This document shows, one piece after another, positions 1-11,320 of a stretch of DNA of 64,000 bases (positions within the stretch are counted from its first letter, which is position 1; each line of letters opens with the position of its first letter). Origin of the DNA: Pseudomonas fildesensis. GTDB lineage: Bacteria > Pseudomonadota > Gammaproteobacteria > Pseudomonadales > Pseudomonadaceae. Below the pieces are notes generated by a model. That model made no database searches. It had not been told where the DNA came from and worked only from the letters and a program-made list of their open reading frames with translations. The DNA is taken from positions 620,001 through 684,000 of the forward strand of contig NZ_LFMW01000001.1 of NCBI RefSeq assembly GCF_001050345.1, read 5' to 3'. Position numbers and translations under genes: made by a program.

Positions 1-1159
1 CGTAAATCGTTTCACCGGTTTTCAGCAACAGCTCGAAAATAACCGTGGGGGCGGTGGTGATCAGGTCCAGGTCGTATTCGCGCTCAAGGCGCTCCTGGAT
101 GATCTCCATGTGCAGCATGCCGAGGAAGCCGCAACGGAAGCCGAAGCCCAGGGCGTCGGAGCTTTCCGGGGTGTACTGCAACGACGAATCGTTGAGGGTC
201 AGCTTCTGCAGGGCTTCGCGGAAGTCTTCGAAGTCATCGGAGCTGACCGGGAACAGACCGGCGTATACCTGCGGCTGGATGCGTTTGAAGCCCGGCAGCA
301 CGTCGACGTCAGGGGTGGAGCTCAAGGTCAGGGTGTCACCTACCGGTGCACCGTGAATGTCCTTGATACCGGCGATGATGAAGCCTACTTCACCGGCTTT
401 GAGGTCAACGGTGGCTGTGTGTTTCGGGTTGAATACACCGACGCTGTCCACCAGGTGGATCTTACCGGTGGATTTGACCAGGATCTTGTCGCCCTTTTTC
501 ACACGGCCGTGGCGCACGCGTACCAGGGAAACAACACCCAGGTAGTTGTCGAACCAGGAGTCGATGATCAACGCTTGCAGCGGATCTTCGTAATTGCCGG
601 TAGGCGCAGGAATGGTCTTGACCAGGCGCTCGAGTACTTCGTCAACGCCCAGGCCGGTCTTGGCGCTGCACTCGACGGCGTCGGTGGCGTCAATGCCGAT
701 GATTTTTTCGATTTCTTCTTTCACACGGTCCGGATCGGCCTGTGGCAGGTCGATCTTGTTCAGCACCGGCATGACTTCCAGGCCTTGCTCGATGGCGGTG
801 TAGCAGTTGGCTACTGACTGGGCTTCAACGCCCTGCCCCGCATCCACCACCAGCAGCGCGCCTTCGCAGGCCGCCAGGGAACGGCTGACTTCATAGGTGA
901 AGTCGACGTGGCCCGGGGTGTCAATGAAGTTCAACTGGTACTTGATACCGTCTTTGGCGGTGTAGTACAGGGTAACGCTGTGGGCCTTGATGGTGATCCC
1001 GCGCTCGCGTTCGAGGTCCATGGAGTCCAGTACCTGGGCTTCCATTTCACGCTCGGCAAGGCCGCCGCACATCTGGATGAATCGATCGGCCAGCGTCGAC
1101 TTACCATGGTCAATGTGGGCGATGATGGAGAAATTGCGGATATGACTCAAATCACTCAC
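1..1159 (-). CDS. lepA: Elongation factor 4 (LepA), 5' part only
   Basis: Translational GTPase of the EF4/LepA family, which acts on the ribosome (back-translocation or initiation quality control). The window holds about the first 386 of roughly 600 codons; the 3' end lies beyond base 1. Seen on the minus strand: a GTG start followed by [21 protein letters not shown] (the P-loop is AHIDHGKST), then DTPGHVDF (G3) and NKIDLP (G4), so the GTPase domain is complete. The start is the GTG at 1157-1159. The gene lies downstream of lptG on the same strand, with a terminator between them, so it probably has its own promoter in 1160-1260. In Pseudomonas lepA normally follows mucD; that neighbour is absent here. 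Confidence 0.95.
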   Translation of the reverse strand, partial: MSDLSHIRNFSIIAHIDHGKSTLADRFIQMCGGLAEREMEAQVLDSMDLERERGITIKAHSVTLYYTAKDGIKYQLNFIDTPGHVDFTYEVSRSLAACEGALLVVDAGQGVEAQSVANCYTAIEQGLEVMPVLNKIDLPQADPDRVKEEIEKIIGIDATDAVECSAKTGLGVDEVLERLVKTIPAPTGNYEDPLQALIIDSWFDNYLGVVSLVRVRHGRVKKGDKILVKSTGKIHLVDSVGVFNPKHTATVDLKAGEVGFIIAGIKDIHGAPVGDTLTLSSTPDVDVLPGFKRIQPQVYAGLFPVSSDDFEDFREALQKLTLNDSSLQYTPESSDALGFGFRCGFLGMLHMEIIQERLEREYDLDLITTAPTVIFELLLKTGETIY

Positions 1160-1258
1160 GGATCAACACTCAAAAAGGCTGCAGGCAGATTGCCCGCTGA
1201 AAAATAGCCGGGAATTGTACCTGATGCTCGGGCCAGACGTCATCTTTGCTGACCAGAA

Positions 1259-1295
1259 CAAAAATGCCCCGATCTCTCGACCGGGGCATTTTTTG
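1259..1295 (-). terminator. Rho-independent terminator after lptG
   Basis: A stem AATGCCCCG / CGGGGCATT with T-runs on both sides lies 14 bases past the lptG stop. On the minus strand it ends in a T tract, as expected for lptFG termination. It separates that operon from lepA. Confidence 0.85.
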
Positions 1296-1308
1296 TGCAT
1301 AAGCGCGG

Positions 1309-2388
1309 CTAACCGGCGCGGCGCAGCAACCAGAACCCGGCCAGGGCGCAGATGGCAGTCGGTACCAGCACCGCAAACAGCGGCGAGAAACCGAACACCA
1401 GGCTCGACGGGCCAAGCAGGTCCTGGGCGATGCGGAAGGTGAAACCCACCAGCACGCCGGTAAACACGCGCTGGCCGAGGGTCACGGAACGCAACGGACC
1501 GAAGATGAACGAGATAGCCATCAGCACCAGCGCGGCGGTGACCACCGGCTGCAACACCTTGACCCAAAATGCCAGCCAGTAACGGCCATTGTTCAGGCCT
1601 TGGTCCTTGAGGTAGTGGATATAGCTCCACAAACCGGAGATCGGCAGGCTTTCGGGGATCATCACCACCGTATTGAGCAGTTCCGGCTTCAGGGCGATGT
1701 CCCATTGCTCGGTCGGCACGTTGATGACTTCGGTGCTGGCCTTGGTGCCCTGGCCCACATTACGGAAGTAAGTGGTGGTGACCTCGGTCAGTTGCCATTG
1801 CTCGGCGCTGTATTGCGCGCGTTTGGCGAAACTGGACGACAACATGTGGCGTTCTTTATCGAACGTGTAGCGAGTGACGCCAATCAACAGCCCGCCCGGC
1901 TGCACGGCGTTGATGTGGATGAATTCATCCCCCTGACGGTGCCACAAGCCATGCTTGGCGCTCTGCGCATCGCCCGAACCCTGCGCCAGGGCGCGGTTGG
2001 CCTGGGCGGTGGTTTCGGCCGGCGGTGCCACGTACTCACCGATCAACACACTGCACAACATCAGCAGCAGCATGGGCTTCATCACGGCCCAGACGATACG
2101 GCCGATGGAAACACCGGCGGCGCGCATGATGGTCAGTTCGCTGTTGCTGGCCAAGCTGCCCAGGCCGATCAGGCAACCGATCAGCGCAGCCATCGGCATC
2201 ATGTCGTAAAGGCGACGCGGAGCAGTCAGCGCCACGTAGCTCAACACGTCGGTAACGGTGTAGGTGTCGGTGACGTTGCCCACTTCATCAATGAAAGCGA
2301 ACAGCGACGCCAGACCCAGGATGATGCCCAATACCGCCAGGATGGCGATCAGTACGCTGCTACCAATATAGCGATCGAGCTTAGCCAC
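1309..2388 (-). CDS. lptG: LPS export ABC transporter permease LptG
   Basis: Inner-membrane permease of the LptB2FG complex that extracts lipopolysaccharide from the inner membrane and passes it to LptC/LptA. The 359-aa protein has the YjgP/YjgQ layout: hydrophobic segments near residues 8-30, 55-75 and 95-115, a central periplasmic domain of about 150 residues, then three C-terminal helices. A longer frame starts at a GTG at 2409. The GTG at 2388 is preferred because AGAAGGAG lies 7 bases upstream and the protein then begins VAKLDRYIG, as the family does. It overlaps lptF by 8 bases (GTGGCTAA), so the two are translationally coupled. Confidence 0.95.
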   Translation of the reverse strand: MAKLDRYIGSSVLIAILAVLGIILGLASLFAFIDEVGNVTDTYTVTDVLSYVALTAPRRLYDMMPMAALIGCLIGLGSLASNSELTIMRAAGVSIGRIVWAVMKPMLLLMLCSVLIGEYVAPPAETTAQANRALAQGSGDAQSAKHGLWHRQGDEFIHINAVQPGGLLIGVTRYTFDKERHMLSSSFAKRAQYSAEQWQLTEVTTTYFRNVGQGTKASTEVINVPTEQWDIALKPELLNTVVMIPESLPISGLWSYIHYLKDQGLNNGRYWLAFWVKVLQPVVTAALVLMAISFIFGPLRSVTLGQRVFTGVLVGFTFRIAQDLLGPSSLVFGFSPLFAVLVPTAICALAGFWLLRRAG

Positions 2389-3508
2389 GAGCCAACTCCT
2401 TCTGGCCACGACGGCTCTTCATTTTCAGACGTATAGGTTCCCAGTAGAGCAGCCCCAGGCCGATCACCAGGAAGATGCCGTGAACCCACCACAGACCCAG
2501 GGTCGGCGACAGCTTGCCCTTCTCCAGAGAACCGCGGGCGGAAATCAGGATGGTCAGGTAAGCCATGTACAGCAGGATCGCTGGCAGCAGCTTGAGGAAT
2601 CGCCCTTGGCGCGGGTTGACGCGCGACAGCGGCACCGCCATCAGGGTCACGATAAACACCAGCAACGGTAGGGAAATACGCCACTGCAGCTCAGCGATGG
2701 AACGCAGCTCCGTGCTGCCGAAGAGATCCTGTGTCGGGATCGCATCGCGATCGCTCACTTCGTTGCTGACGTCCGGACGGGCGAGCATTACGCCGTAGGT
2801 CTCGTATTTGATGGCACGGTAATCGGCCTGGCCCGGGCTGCCGTCATAGCGATAGCCGTTTTCCAGGATCAGGTAACGGCTGCCGTCGGGACGCACTTCC
2901 TGGCGGCCGGAGTCGGCGACCAGTACGGAAATGCCACGGTCTTTCTTGTCTTGCCCAAAACGCTTCTCGGAGATGAATACCCCGCCGAGGTTGGCCCGGT
3001 CGTCCGTCAGGGTCTCGGTATAGGTGACCCGGGAACCATCATTGAGCGCCTGGAAGCGGCCTGGTTCGAGGGTGTCGAACTCGGTCATGGCGTCCTGTTT
3101 GTTGAGCACCAGCTGGAATTGCATGGCGCCTTGAGGGGCCAGGCTCAGGCTCAACCAGCCCACGATCAGCGCAACGCCGGCGGCCGGGATCATGGTCATG
3201 CCCAGCAGGCGTTGCTGGCTCATGCCGGTGGCCGACAACACGGTCATTTCGCTTTCGAGGTACAAGCGGCCATACGCCAGCAGGATCCCGAGGAACAGGC
3301 CCAGCGGCAGGATCAACTGCAGGAAGCCCGGCAGGCGAAAGCCCATGATCAGGAACAGCGAGCCCGGGTCCAGGGCGCCGGAGGCAGCCTGGGCCAGGTA
3401 TTTGACGAAACGACCACTCATGGTGATGACCAGCAATACCGCACTCACGGCACTCAGGGTCAACAGGACTTCGCGGGACAGATAACGGAAGACGATCAAA
3501 CCAGACAC
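2381..3508 (-). CDS. lptF: LPS export ABC transporter permease LptF
   Basis: Partner permease of LptG in the LptB2FGC LPS extraction machine. The 375-aa protein starts with SGLIVFRYLSREVL and has transmembrane segments at roughly residues 13-35, 55-78 and 100-120. A periplasmic beta-rich domain spans about 130-265 and is followed by three more helices. The start is a GTG at 3506-3508. The gene is first in the lptF-lptG operon and is divergent from pepA across a 274-bp region, the arrangement usual in gamma-proteobacteria. Family assignment is secure from length and topology. Confidence 0.95.
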   Translation of the reverse strand: MSGLIVFRYLSREVLLTLSAVSAVLLVITMSGRFVKYLAQAASGALDPGSLFLIMGFRLPGFLQLILPLGLFLGILLAYGRLYLESEMTVLSATGMSQQRLLGMTMIPAAGVALIVGWLSLSLAPQGAMQFQLVLNKQDAMTEFDTLEPGRFQALNDGSRVTYTETLTDDRANLGGVFISEKRFGQDKKDRGISVLVADSGRQEVRPDGSRYLILENGYRYDGSPGQADYRAIKYETYGVMLARPDVSNEVSDRDAIPTQDLFGSTELRSIAELQWRISLPLLVFIVTLMAVPLSRVNPRQGRFLKLLPAILLYMAYLTILISARGSLEKGKLSPTLGLWWVHGIFLVIGLGLLYWEPIRLKMKSRRGQKELARG

Positions 3509-3527
3509 TCCAGGGTTGTCAGGCTAA

Positions 3528-5273
<1,746 letters not shown>

Positions 5274-5285
5274 ACACCGCCCTCC

Positions 5286-5370
5286 TGTGTGAGCCGGCTT
5301 GCCGGCGATGGCGCCCTTGAAATCGCTGCAAGACTCAAGGGCCTCATCGCCGGCAAGCCGGCTCCTACGG
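5286..5370. repeat. REP doublet (REPIN) between pepA and holC
   Basis: Two inverted copies of a GAGCCGGCTTGCCGGCGATG core at 5291-5310 and 5345-5364 face each other around a short loop. This is the classic Pseudomonas REP sequence. Transcribed, it would form a stable hairpin between pepA and holC. Confidence 0.9.
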
Positions 5371-5397
5371 GTACGGTGTGGCCATTCAGGAACCGCA

Positions 5398-5826
5398 ATG
5401 ACCCAAGTCGACTTCTATATATTGCCCAGCGCCGATCCCTCTGCGCGCCTGGACTTTGCCTGCAAGCTCACCGAAAAAGCCTGGCGCATGGGCCACCGCA
5501 TCTACCTGCATTGCAGCGATGCCGGCCAACGCGACGAACTCGACGCCCGGTTGTGGCGCTTCAAGGGCGAAAGCTTCGTGCCCCACGGCCCTGCCGAGTC
5601 AGAACCCGAAGGCCAGGTTGTCCTGGGCGTGGGTGACAGCTGCGGCGATCACCATGACCTGCTAGTCAACCTCGACCTGAAAGTACCGGCCTTTGCCAAG
5701 GCGTTCGCCCGTGTGGCGGAAGTGGTGGTGGAAGACCCGGCTATTCGTCAGGCCGCGCGGGAGAGTTTCCGTTTCTATCGTGAACAAGGCTATCCTCTGC
5801 AAGATCACCGGCTACAACGACTTTGA
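5398..5826 (+). CDS. holC: DNA polymerase III chi subunit
   Basis: Chi subunit of the clamp loader; it links the loader to SSB. The 142-aa protein begins MTQVDFYILPSAD. Length, the TEKAWRMGHRIYLHC stretch and the position between pepA and valS match holC across Pseudomonas. The stop is 4 bases before the next small gene, so the two are probably cotranscribed. Confidence 0.93.
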   Translation: MTQVDFYILPSADPSARLDFACKLTEKAWRMGHRIYLHCSDAGQRDELDARLWRFKGESFVPHGPAESEPEGQVVLGVGDSCGDHHDLLVNLDLKVPAFAKAFARVAEVVVEDPAIRQAARESFRFYREQGYPLQDHRLQRL

Positions 5827-5830
5827 GCAC

Positions 5831-6214
5831 ATGATGGACACTCCCAACCCTCTAAAAAAAGATGACCACCTGCTGGACGACCTGGAGTCGATCCGCCAAT
5901 TGCTGGGTGATGACGGCTTGCAGCCGCCGCTGCTGACCGACTCGATCGATGCCGACGTACAGATTCCTCTGCTGTTCGACCTGGTCGATGGCAAGCCGGT
6001 CGAAGCGCCCGTCGTCGTAGCCGCTGCACCCGCTGCCGTTGCCGCCGACAAAACCCCCGACGCCCTGCTGCTGCACCTCGACAGCGAACTGCGCGCCGCT
6101 GCGCAGCTGATCATGCAAGACGTGATCGACGACTTTGCTCCGCATATTGAAACCGAGATCAAGCGGCGGATGGATGCGCGGATGGAGCGGTTGCTCAGTC
6201 AATACCAGTCTTAA
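5831..6214 (+). CDS. Conserved hypothetical protein between holC and valS
   Basis: A 127-aa acidic protein. Its N-terminal half (about residues 1-75) is low-complexity and rich in Asp, Leu, Val and Ala. Its C-terminal half (about 80-127) looks helical, with alternating charges (LHLDSELRAAAQ to the terminal MERLLSQYQS). Tandem ATGs at 5831 and 5834 are both possible starts; the first is 4 bases past the holC stop, suggesting coupling. It is a Pseudomonas-conserved companion of holC, sometimes labelled a chi-associated protein. I do not recognise a function. The C-terminal segment resembles tails of small DNA/replisome accessory proteins only in composition. Confidence 0.8.
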   Translation: MMDTPNPLKKDDHLLDDLESIRQLLGDDGLQPPLLTDSIDADVQIPLLFDLVDGKPVEAPVVVAAAPAAVAADKTPDALLLHLDSELRAAAQLIMQDVIDDFAPHIETEIKRRMDARMERLLSQYQS

Positions 6215-6231
6215 ACCAGACACATACCCCC

Positions 6232-6321
6232 TGTGGGAGGGGGCTTGCTCCCGATAGCGATGGGTCAATCAATACATGTAACGACTGACACCCCCTCATC
6301 GGGAGCAAGCCCCCTCCCACA
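6232..6321. repeat. REPIN between holC operon and valS
   Basis: Two inverted copies of the TGTGGGAGGGGGCTTGCTCC core flank a roughly 45-bp non-palindromic loop. This is the most common P. fluorescens REPIN type and recurs at 9358, 29681 and, rearranged, 61631. Confidence 0.92.
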
Positions 6322-6426
6322 TTTGATCGCATGCACCTTAAGGCCGTCTTCAACTCGCCCTCTCCCCTATCCCCCGTTATACTTGCCGGCTTTCCTGAAT
6401 AAATGCCAACTAGGGTCCCGCCGCGC

Positions 6427-9273
6427 ATGGATAAGACCTACCAGCCGCACGCTATTGAAACTTCCTGGTACCAGACCTGGGAGTCCGAGAATTATTTCGC
6501 TCCGCAAGGCGCGGGCGAGTCCTACACCATCATGATTCCGCCACCGAACGTCACTGGCAGCCTGCACATGGGCCATGGCTTCAACAATGCGATCATGGAT
6601 GCGTTGATCCGTTTCCGCCGCATGCAGGGCCGCAACACCCTGTGGCAACCGGGTACCGACCACGCCGGTATTGCCACCCAGATGCTGGTGGAACGCCAGC
6701 TCGAAGCCACCGGCCAGAACCGTCATGACCTGGGTCGCGAGAAATTCCTGGAAAAAATCTGGGAATGGAAAGACCAGTCCGGCGGCAATATCAGCCGTCA
6801 GATCCGTCGCCTGGGTTCGTCCGTCGACTGGAGCCGCGAGCGCTTCACCATGGATGACGGCTTGTCGGAATCGGTGAAAGAAGCTTTCGTACGCCTGCAC
6901 GAAGACGGCCTGATCTACCGCGGCAAGCGCCTGGTGAACTGGGACACCAAGTTGCACACGGCGATTTCCGACCTTGAAGTGGAAAACCACGACGAGAAAG
7001 GTTTCCTGTGGAACCTCAAGTACCCGCTGGCCGACGGCGCCAAGACCGCTGAAGGCAATGACTACCTGATCGTCGCTACCACCCGTCCGGAAACCATGCT
7101 CGGCGACGCCGCCGTGGCCGTTAACCCGAACGATGAACGCTACCAGGCGCTGATCGGCAAGTTCGTCGAACTGCCGCTGGTCGGCCGCCGTATCCCGATC
7201 ATCGCGGACGACTACTGCGACCCTGAATTCGGCACCGGCTGCGTGAAAATCACCCCGGCCCACGATTTCAACGACTACGAAGTCGGCAAGCGCCACAACC
7301 TGCCGCTGCTGAACATCTTCGACAAGAATGCCGCCGTGCTGCCGGCCTGCCAGGTATTCAACCTTGACGGCACATTGAATGACAGCGTCGACGGCAAGAT
7401 CCCGGTTGAATACGCCGGCCTCGACCGTTTTGAAGCGCGCAAGCAGATCGTTGCTGCCTTCGACGCCGCCGGCCTGCTGGTCAGCGTTGACGACCACGGC
7501 CTGAAAGTACCGAAGGGCGACCGCTCCGGTACCATTATTGAGCCGTGGCTGACCGACCAGTGGTACGTGTCCACCAAGCCGTTGGCCGAGCCTGCGATTG
7601 CTGCCGTTGAAGATGGCCGTATCCAGTTCGTGCCCAAGCAGTACGAAAACATGTACTTCTCGTGGATGCGCGACATCCAGGATTGGTGCATCAGCCGTCA
7701 GCTATGGTGGGGCCACCGCATTCCGGCCTGGTACGACGAGTCGGGCAAGGTCTATGTGGGCCGCGATGAAGCCGAAGTACGTGCAAAGCACAACCTCGGC
7801 CCGGACGTGGCACTGCAACAGGACAACGACGTACTGGACACCTGGTTCAGCTCGGGCCTGTGGACTTTCTCCACGTTGGGCTGGCCGCAGCAGACCGAAT
7901 TCCTGAAGAAATTCCACTCCACCGACGTGCTGGTCACCGGTTTCGACATCATTTTCTTCTGGGTTGCCCGGATGATCATGCTGACCATGCATTTGGTGAA
8001 GAACGAGGACGGCACCCCGCAGGTACCGTTCAAGACCGTGTACGTGCACGGCCTGGTGCGTGATGGCCAGGGTCAGAAGATGTCCAAGTCCAAGGGCAAC
8101 GTCCTGGACCCGCTGGACATCATCGACGGCATCGACCTGGAAACCCTGGTGCAAAAACGCACCTCGGGCCTGATGCAGCCGAAACTGGCGAAGAAGATCG
8201 AGAAGCAGACCCGCGACGAGTTCGCCGACGGCATCGCCAGCTACGGCACCGACGCCCTGCGCTTCACCTTCTGCTCGCTGGCGTCCACCGGTCGCGACAT
8301 CAAGTTCGACATGGGCCGCGTCGAAGGCTATCGCAACTTCTGCAACAAGATCTGGAACGCGGCGCGCTACGTGCTGGATAAAGGCGAAGACTGCGGTCAG
8401 AACGGCGAAGCCTATGAGCTGTCCCTGGCCGACCGCTGGATCATCTCGCAGCTGCAGCGCACCGAAGCCGAAGTGACCCGCCAGCTCGACCAGTTCCGTT
8501 TCGACCTGGCCGCGCAGGCCTTGTACGAGTTCATCTGGAACCAGTATTGCGACTGGTACCTGGAACTGTCCAAGCCCGTGCTGTGGGACGAAAATGCGCC
8601 GATCGAACGCCAGCGCGGCACCCGCCGCACCCTGGTACGCGTACTGGAAGTAGCGCTGCGCCTGGCGCACCCGTTCATGCCGTTTATCACCGAAGAAATC
8701 TGGCAGCGCCTTGCGCCGCTGGCCGGTGTCGAAGGCAAGACCATCATGCTGCAACCTTGGCCGGTGGCCAACGAAGCACGCATTGATGAGGCCGCCGAAA
8801 GCGATATCGAATGGCTCAAGACCCTGATGCTCGGCACGCGCAACATCCGCGCCGAAATGAACATCGGTCCGGGCAAGCCGCTGGCTGTGTTCGTGAAGAA
8901 CGCCAGTAGCGAGGACCAGCGCCGTCTCACCGAGAACGATGCACTGCTCAAGAAGCTGGCGAAGCTGGAGTCGATCACCGTATTGGCCGCTGGCGCCGAA
9001 GCACCGCTGTCTGCCACCGCACTGGTCGGCGACATGGAAGTGCTGGTGCCGATGGCCGGCTTGATCGACAAGGGCGCTGAACTGGCCCGCCTCGACAAGG
9101 AAATCCTGCGCCTGCAAGGCGAAGTGCAGCGGGTGGGCGGCAAGCTGTCCAACGCGGCATTCGTCGACAAGGCCCCGGCTGAAGTGATCGACAAGGAACG
9201 CGCCAAACTGGCCGAGGCCGAACAGGCACTGGGCAAGCTGGCGGAGCAACATGCGCGGATTTCCAGCCTGTAA
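6427..9273 (+). CDS. valS: Valyl-tRNA synthetase
   Basis: Class I aminoacyl-tRNA synthetase that charges tRNA-Val and edits threonine. The start [11 protein letters not shown] at 6427 fits the family; the frame is open 24 bases further upstream but that stretch is not conserved. The protein has 948 aa (Pseudomonas ValS is about 950). The HIGH motif is HMGH at residues 47-50 and KMSKS is at 551-555. The CP1 editing domain lies between them, the anticodon-binding domain starts near 680, and a C-terminal coiled coil (about 885-945) carries the charged heptads typical of ValS. An intrinsic terminator follows immediately. Confidence 0.98.
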   Translation: MDKTYQPHAIETSWYQTWESENYFAPQGAGESYTIMIPPPNVTGSLHMGHGFNNAIMDALIRFRRMQGRNTLWQPGTDHAGIATQMLVERQLEATGQNRHDLGREKFLEKIWEWKDQSGGNISRQIRRLGSSVDWSRERFTMDDGLSESVKEAFVRLHEDGLIYRGKRLVNWDTKLHTAISDLEVENHDEKGFLWNLKYPLADGAKTAEGNDYLIVATTRPETMLGDAAVAVNPNDERYQALIGKFVELPLVGRRIPIIADDYCDPEFGTGCVKITPAHDFNDYEVGKRHNLPLLNIFDKNAAVLPACQVFNLDGTLNDSVDGKIPVEYAGLDRFEARKQIVAAFDAAGLLVSVDDHGLKVPKGDRSGTIIEPWLTDQWYVSTKPLAEPAIAAVEDGRIQFVPKQYENMYFSWMRDIQDWCISRQLWWGHRIPAWYDESGKVYVGRDEAEVRAKHNLGPDVALQQDNDVLDTWFSSGLWTFSTLGWPQQTEFLKKFHSTDVLVTGFDIIFFWVARMIMLTMHLVKNEDGTPQVPFKTVYVHGLVRDGQGQKMSKSKGNVLDPLDIIDGIDLETLVQKRTSGLMQPKLAKKIEKQTRDEFADGIASYGTDALRFTFCSLASTGRDIKFDMGRVEGYRNFCNKIWNAARYVLDKGEDCGQNGEAYELSLADRWIISQLQRTEAEVTRQLDQFRFDLAAQALYEFIWNQYCDWYLELSKPVLWDENAPIERQRGTRRTLVRVLEVALRLAHPFMPFITEEIWQRLAPLAGVEGKTIMLQPWPVANEARIDEAAESDIEWLKTLMLGTRNIRAEMNIGPGKPLAVFVKNASSEDQRRLTENDALLKKLAKLESITVLAAGAEAPLSATALVGDMEVLVPMAGLIDKGAELARLDKEILRLQGEVQRVGGKLSNAAFVDKAPAEVIDKERAKLAEAEQALGKLAEQHARISSL

Positions 9274-9285
9274 GGGGCAAACCGT

Positions 9286-9321
9286 GTGAAAAAAAGAGAC
9301 CTTCGGGTCTCTTTTTTTTGC
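9286..9321 (+). terminator. valS terminator
   Basis: An AAAAAAAGAGACC-TTCG-GGTCTCTTTTTTTT hairpin with a UUCG tetraloop and long T tract, beginning 13 bases after the valS stop. Confidence 0.95.
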
Positions 9322-9357
9322 CTGGGGATTCCCATCTACTGCCGCCAACACGGTCAA

Positions 9358-9446
9358 TGTGGGAGGGGGCTTGCCCCCGATAGCGGTGTATCAGTCACAA
9401 CATTTTTGACTGCCACACCGCTATCGGGGGCAAGCCCCCTCCCACA
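9358..9446. repeat. REPIN between valS and rlmF
   Basis: Inverted TGTGGGAGGGGGCTTGCCCC cores around a loop of about 40 bp; same family as the element at 6232. Confidence 0.92.
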
Positions 9447-9511
9447 TTTGCCCGAGTTCGGCTCAGGATGTGTGACAATGCCCACCACTTTGAGCCAACA
9501 CCAGAATCAAC

Positions 9512-10534
9512 ATGACAGCCCCCAGCACACCCAAACCTCCGCGCAAGAAGCCTAAAACCGCAGCCCCGGCCAAGCCCGTCGTGCCGCGCAAAGAAGCCAC
9601 CTTGCACCCGCGCAACCGCCACCAGGGCCGTTACGACTTCCCTGCGTTGATCAAAACCACGCCAGAACTGGCGCAGTTCGTGATCATTAACCCCTACGGC
9701 AAGGAAAGCATCGACTTCGCCAGCCCGGACGCGGTACGGGTGTTTAACCGGGCGTTGCTGAAAGCCTTCTATGGCATCCAGCACTGGGACATCCCTGCGG
9801 ATTACCTGTGCCCGCCGGTGCCGGGGCGTGCGGACTATGTGCACTTCCTCGCCGACCTGCTGGCCAGCGTCAATGAAGGCGAGATTCCGCGTGGCGCGCC
9901 GGTCAAGGTGCTGGACATCGGCATGGGCGCCAACTGCGTCTACCCGCTGATCGGCTACAGCGAATACCGCTGGAATTTCCTCGGTTCGGAAGTCGACCCC
10001 ACCGCTGTCGCCGCGGCCAAGGCGATTGTGCAGTCCAACGGGCTGAACAAGGTCATCCAGCTGCGCCTGCAAAGCAACCCCAAGCAGATCCTGCTGGGCC
10101 TGCTTGAGCCGGGCGAGCGTTTTGACCTGACGATGTGCAACCCGCCGTTCCACGCGTCCATGGACGAAGCCACCAAGGGCAGCGAGCGCAAGTGGCGCGC
10201 CTTGGGCAAGGCCGATCCGAAACGCAAGTTGCCGGTACTGAACTTCGGTGGCCAATCGGCCGAGCTGTGGTGTGAAGGCGGCGAAGCGCGGTTTGTGACG
10301 CAATTGATCGCCGAGAGCGCGCACTTTGCCCACAAGGTGCTGTGGTTCAGCACCCTGGTGTCAAAAGCATCGAACTTGCCCGCGATCCAGACCGCGCTGA
10401 GAAAAGCCGGCGTACTGGAGAGCCAGGTGGTGGAAATGTCCCAGGGCCAGAAGACCAGTCGTTTCGTCGCCTGGACCTTCCAGACCCCGTCCGAGCAGCA
10501 GGTGTGGCGCCAGCGTTGGGTGCGTAAGGACTAA
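9512..10534 (+). CDS. rlmF: 23S rRNA (adenine1618-N6)-methyltransferase RlmF
   Basis: SAM-dependent methyltransferase that modifies A1618 of 23S rRNA. The 340-aa protein has a basic Pro/Lys-rich leader (residues 1-30), the conserved [13 protein letters not shown] block, the SAM-binding motif [15 protein letters not shown] near residue 132, and the N6-methyltransferase signature NPPFHAS near residue 210. The ATG at 9512 gives the expected length although the upstream SD is weak. The gene stands alone between a REPIN and a perfect palindrome. Confidence 0.93.
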   Translation: MTAPSTPKPPRKKPKTAAPAKPVVPRKEATLHPRNRHQGRYDFPALIKTTPELAQFVIINPYGKESIDFASPDAVRVFNRALLKAFYGIQHWDIPADYLCPPVPGRADYVHFLADLLASVNEGEIPRGAPVKVLDIGMGANCVYPLIGYSEYRWNFLGSEVDPTAVAAAKAIVQSNGLNKVIQLRLQSNPKQILLGLLEPGERFDLTMCNPPFHASMDEATKGSERKWRALGKADPKRKLPVLNFGGQSAELWCEGGEARFVTQLIAESAHFAHKVLWFSTLVSKASNLPAIQTALRKAGVLESQVVEMSQGQKTSRFVAWTFQTPSEQQVWRQRWVRKD

Positions 10535-10536
10535 CC

Positions 10537-10568
10537 CTGTGGCGAGGGAGCAAGCTCCCTCGCCACAG
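10537..10568. repeat. Perfect 32-bp palindrome after rlmF
   Basis: Two 15-base arms, starting CTGTGGCGAGGGAGC, are exact reverse complements around an AA centre, and begin 3 bases after the rlmF stop. The arms are the outer part of the TGGCGAG-type REP core. It probably acts as an mRNA 3'-end hairpin. Confidence 0.85.
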
Positions 10569-10594
10569 AAAGCCCCCGCCAAATCGCAGGCAAC

Positions 10595-10634
10595 AAAAAA
10601 CCGTGCCCGGATCGCTCCGGAGCACGGTTTTTTT
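10595..10634 (-). terminator. Terminator of the HU gene
   Basis: Stem CCGTGC / GCACGG, with an inner CCGGA / TCCGG, is flanked by A6 on one side and T7 on the other. It lies 8 bases past the HU stop on the minus strand and could also stop rlmF transcripts from the other side. Confidence 0.9.
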
Positions 10635-10642
10635 GCTGCGTC

Positions 10643-10924
10643 TTACTTGTTAACAGCGTCGGTCAGGCCTTTGGCCACAACCAGCTTGATAACTTTCTTG
10701 GCAGCGATTTCGATGGCAGCGCCAGTCGAAGGGTTACGGCCAGTACGGGCTGGACGCTCGGTCACTTTCAATTTGCCAACGCCTGGCAGAGTGATTTCGC
10801 CGCCGTTTTCCAGCTGATCTGCAACAACTTGGCTCAGTTGGTCCAGCAGAGCGCGCACGGTGGTTTTCGGTGCGTCTACTGCTTCAGCCAGGTCAGCGAT
10901 CAGTTGGTCTTTAGTAATAGCCAT
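10643..10924 (-). CDS. HU-family DNA-binding protein
   Basis: Histone-like nucleoid protein that bends DNA as a dimer. The 93-aa protein has the HU fold: MAITKDQLIADLAEAVDAPK helices, the LPGVGKLKV turn and the DNA-binding arm with the RPARTGRNPSTG motif at residues 58-69 that defines IHF/HU proteins. The arm proline is present. The neighbourhood (valS-rlmF-HU-yejK) suggests the paralog called hupN in P. putida, but sequence alone does not fix the symbol. A good SD (GGAAGGA) precedes the ATG. The gene is divergent from yejK. Confidence 0.95.
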   Translation of the reverse strand: MAITKDQLIADLAEAVDAPKTTVRALLDQLSQVVADQLENGGEITLPGVGKLKVTERPARTGRNPSTGAAIEIAAKKVIKLVVAKGLTDAVNK

Positions 10925-11320
10925 TGTGGTGTTCCTTCCCTATCAAATTCATATGGATTGCAGAGTGCAGTGTCAGCCATCGAGCCCGACCGTCATGGCC
11001 TGGCACCCCCGGCTATAACCACGGAGATCGGGGTTATAGATGCTTGAAACGGGGATTGGTTCGACCTGACAGATACTGAATGCACGCTTAACGCCGAGTC
11101 GTGGCGTAAGACGGGGCAAAACTAGCACAGAGACGGGGAAATATCCGCTTCTACCTACCCATTTGGTCAGCTTTATCGCTCTAAACCGTGAAAAAAAGAC
11201 ATATGCCCCGTCGGAGAGCGTCCAAAATGACCTTCGACGCGTGTCTTGACCAATGGGTGCGGTACACTGGGCGACTTTTCGGGGAGGCCAAACGCTCCCC
11301 TTCAACCAGCCGAGAAGCCC
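10925..11320. other. HU-yejK divergent intergenic region (396 bp)
   Basis: No gene is supported here. It must hold the leftward HU promoter (an AT-rich stretch near 10940-10955) and the rightward yejK promoter; TTGACC at about 11247 and TACACT at about 11264 are visible but too closely spaced to be paired with confidence. No repeat or RNA gene was recognised. Confidence 0.5.

Noticed and set aside
7702..9357. 551-codon frame antisense to valS
   Set aside because: Same cause; no start signal or family similarity.
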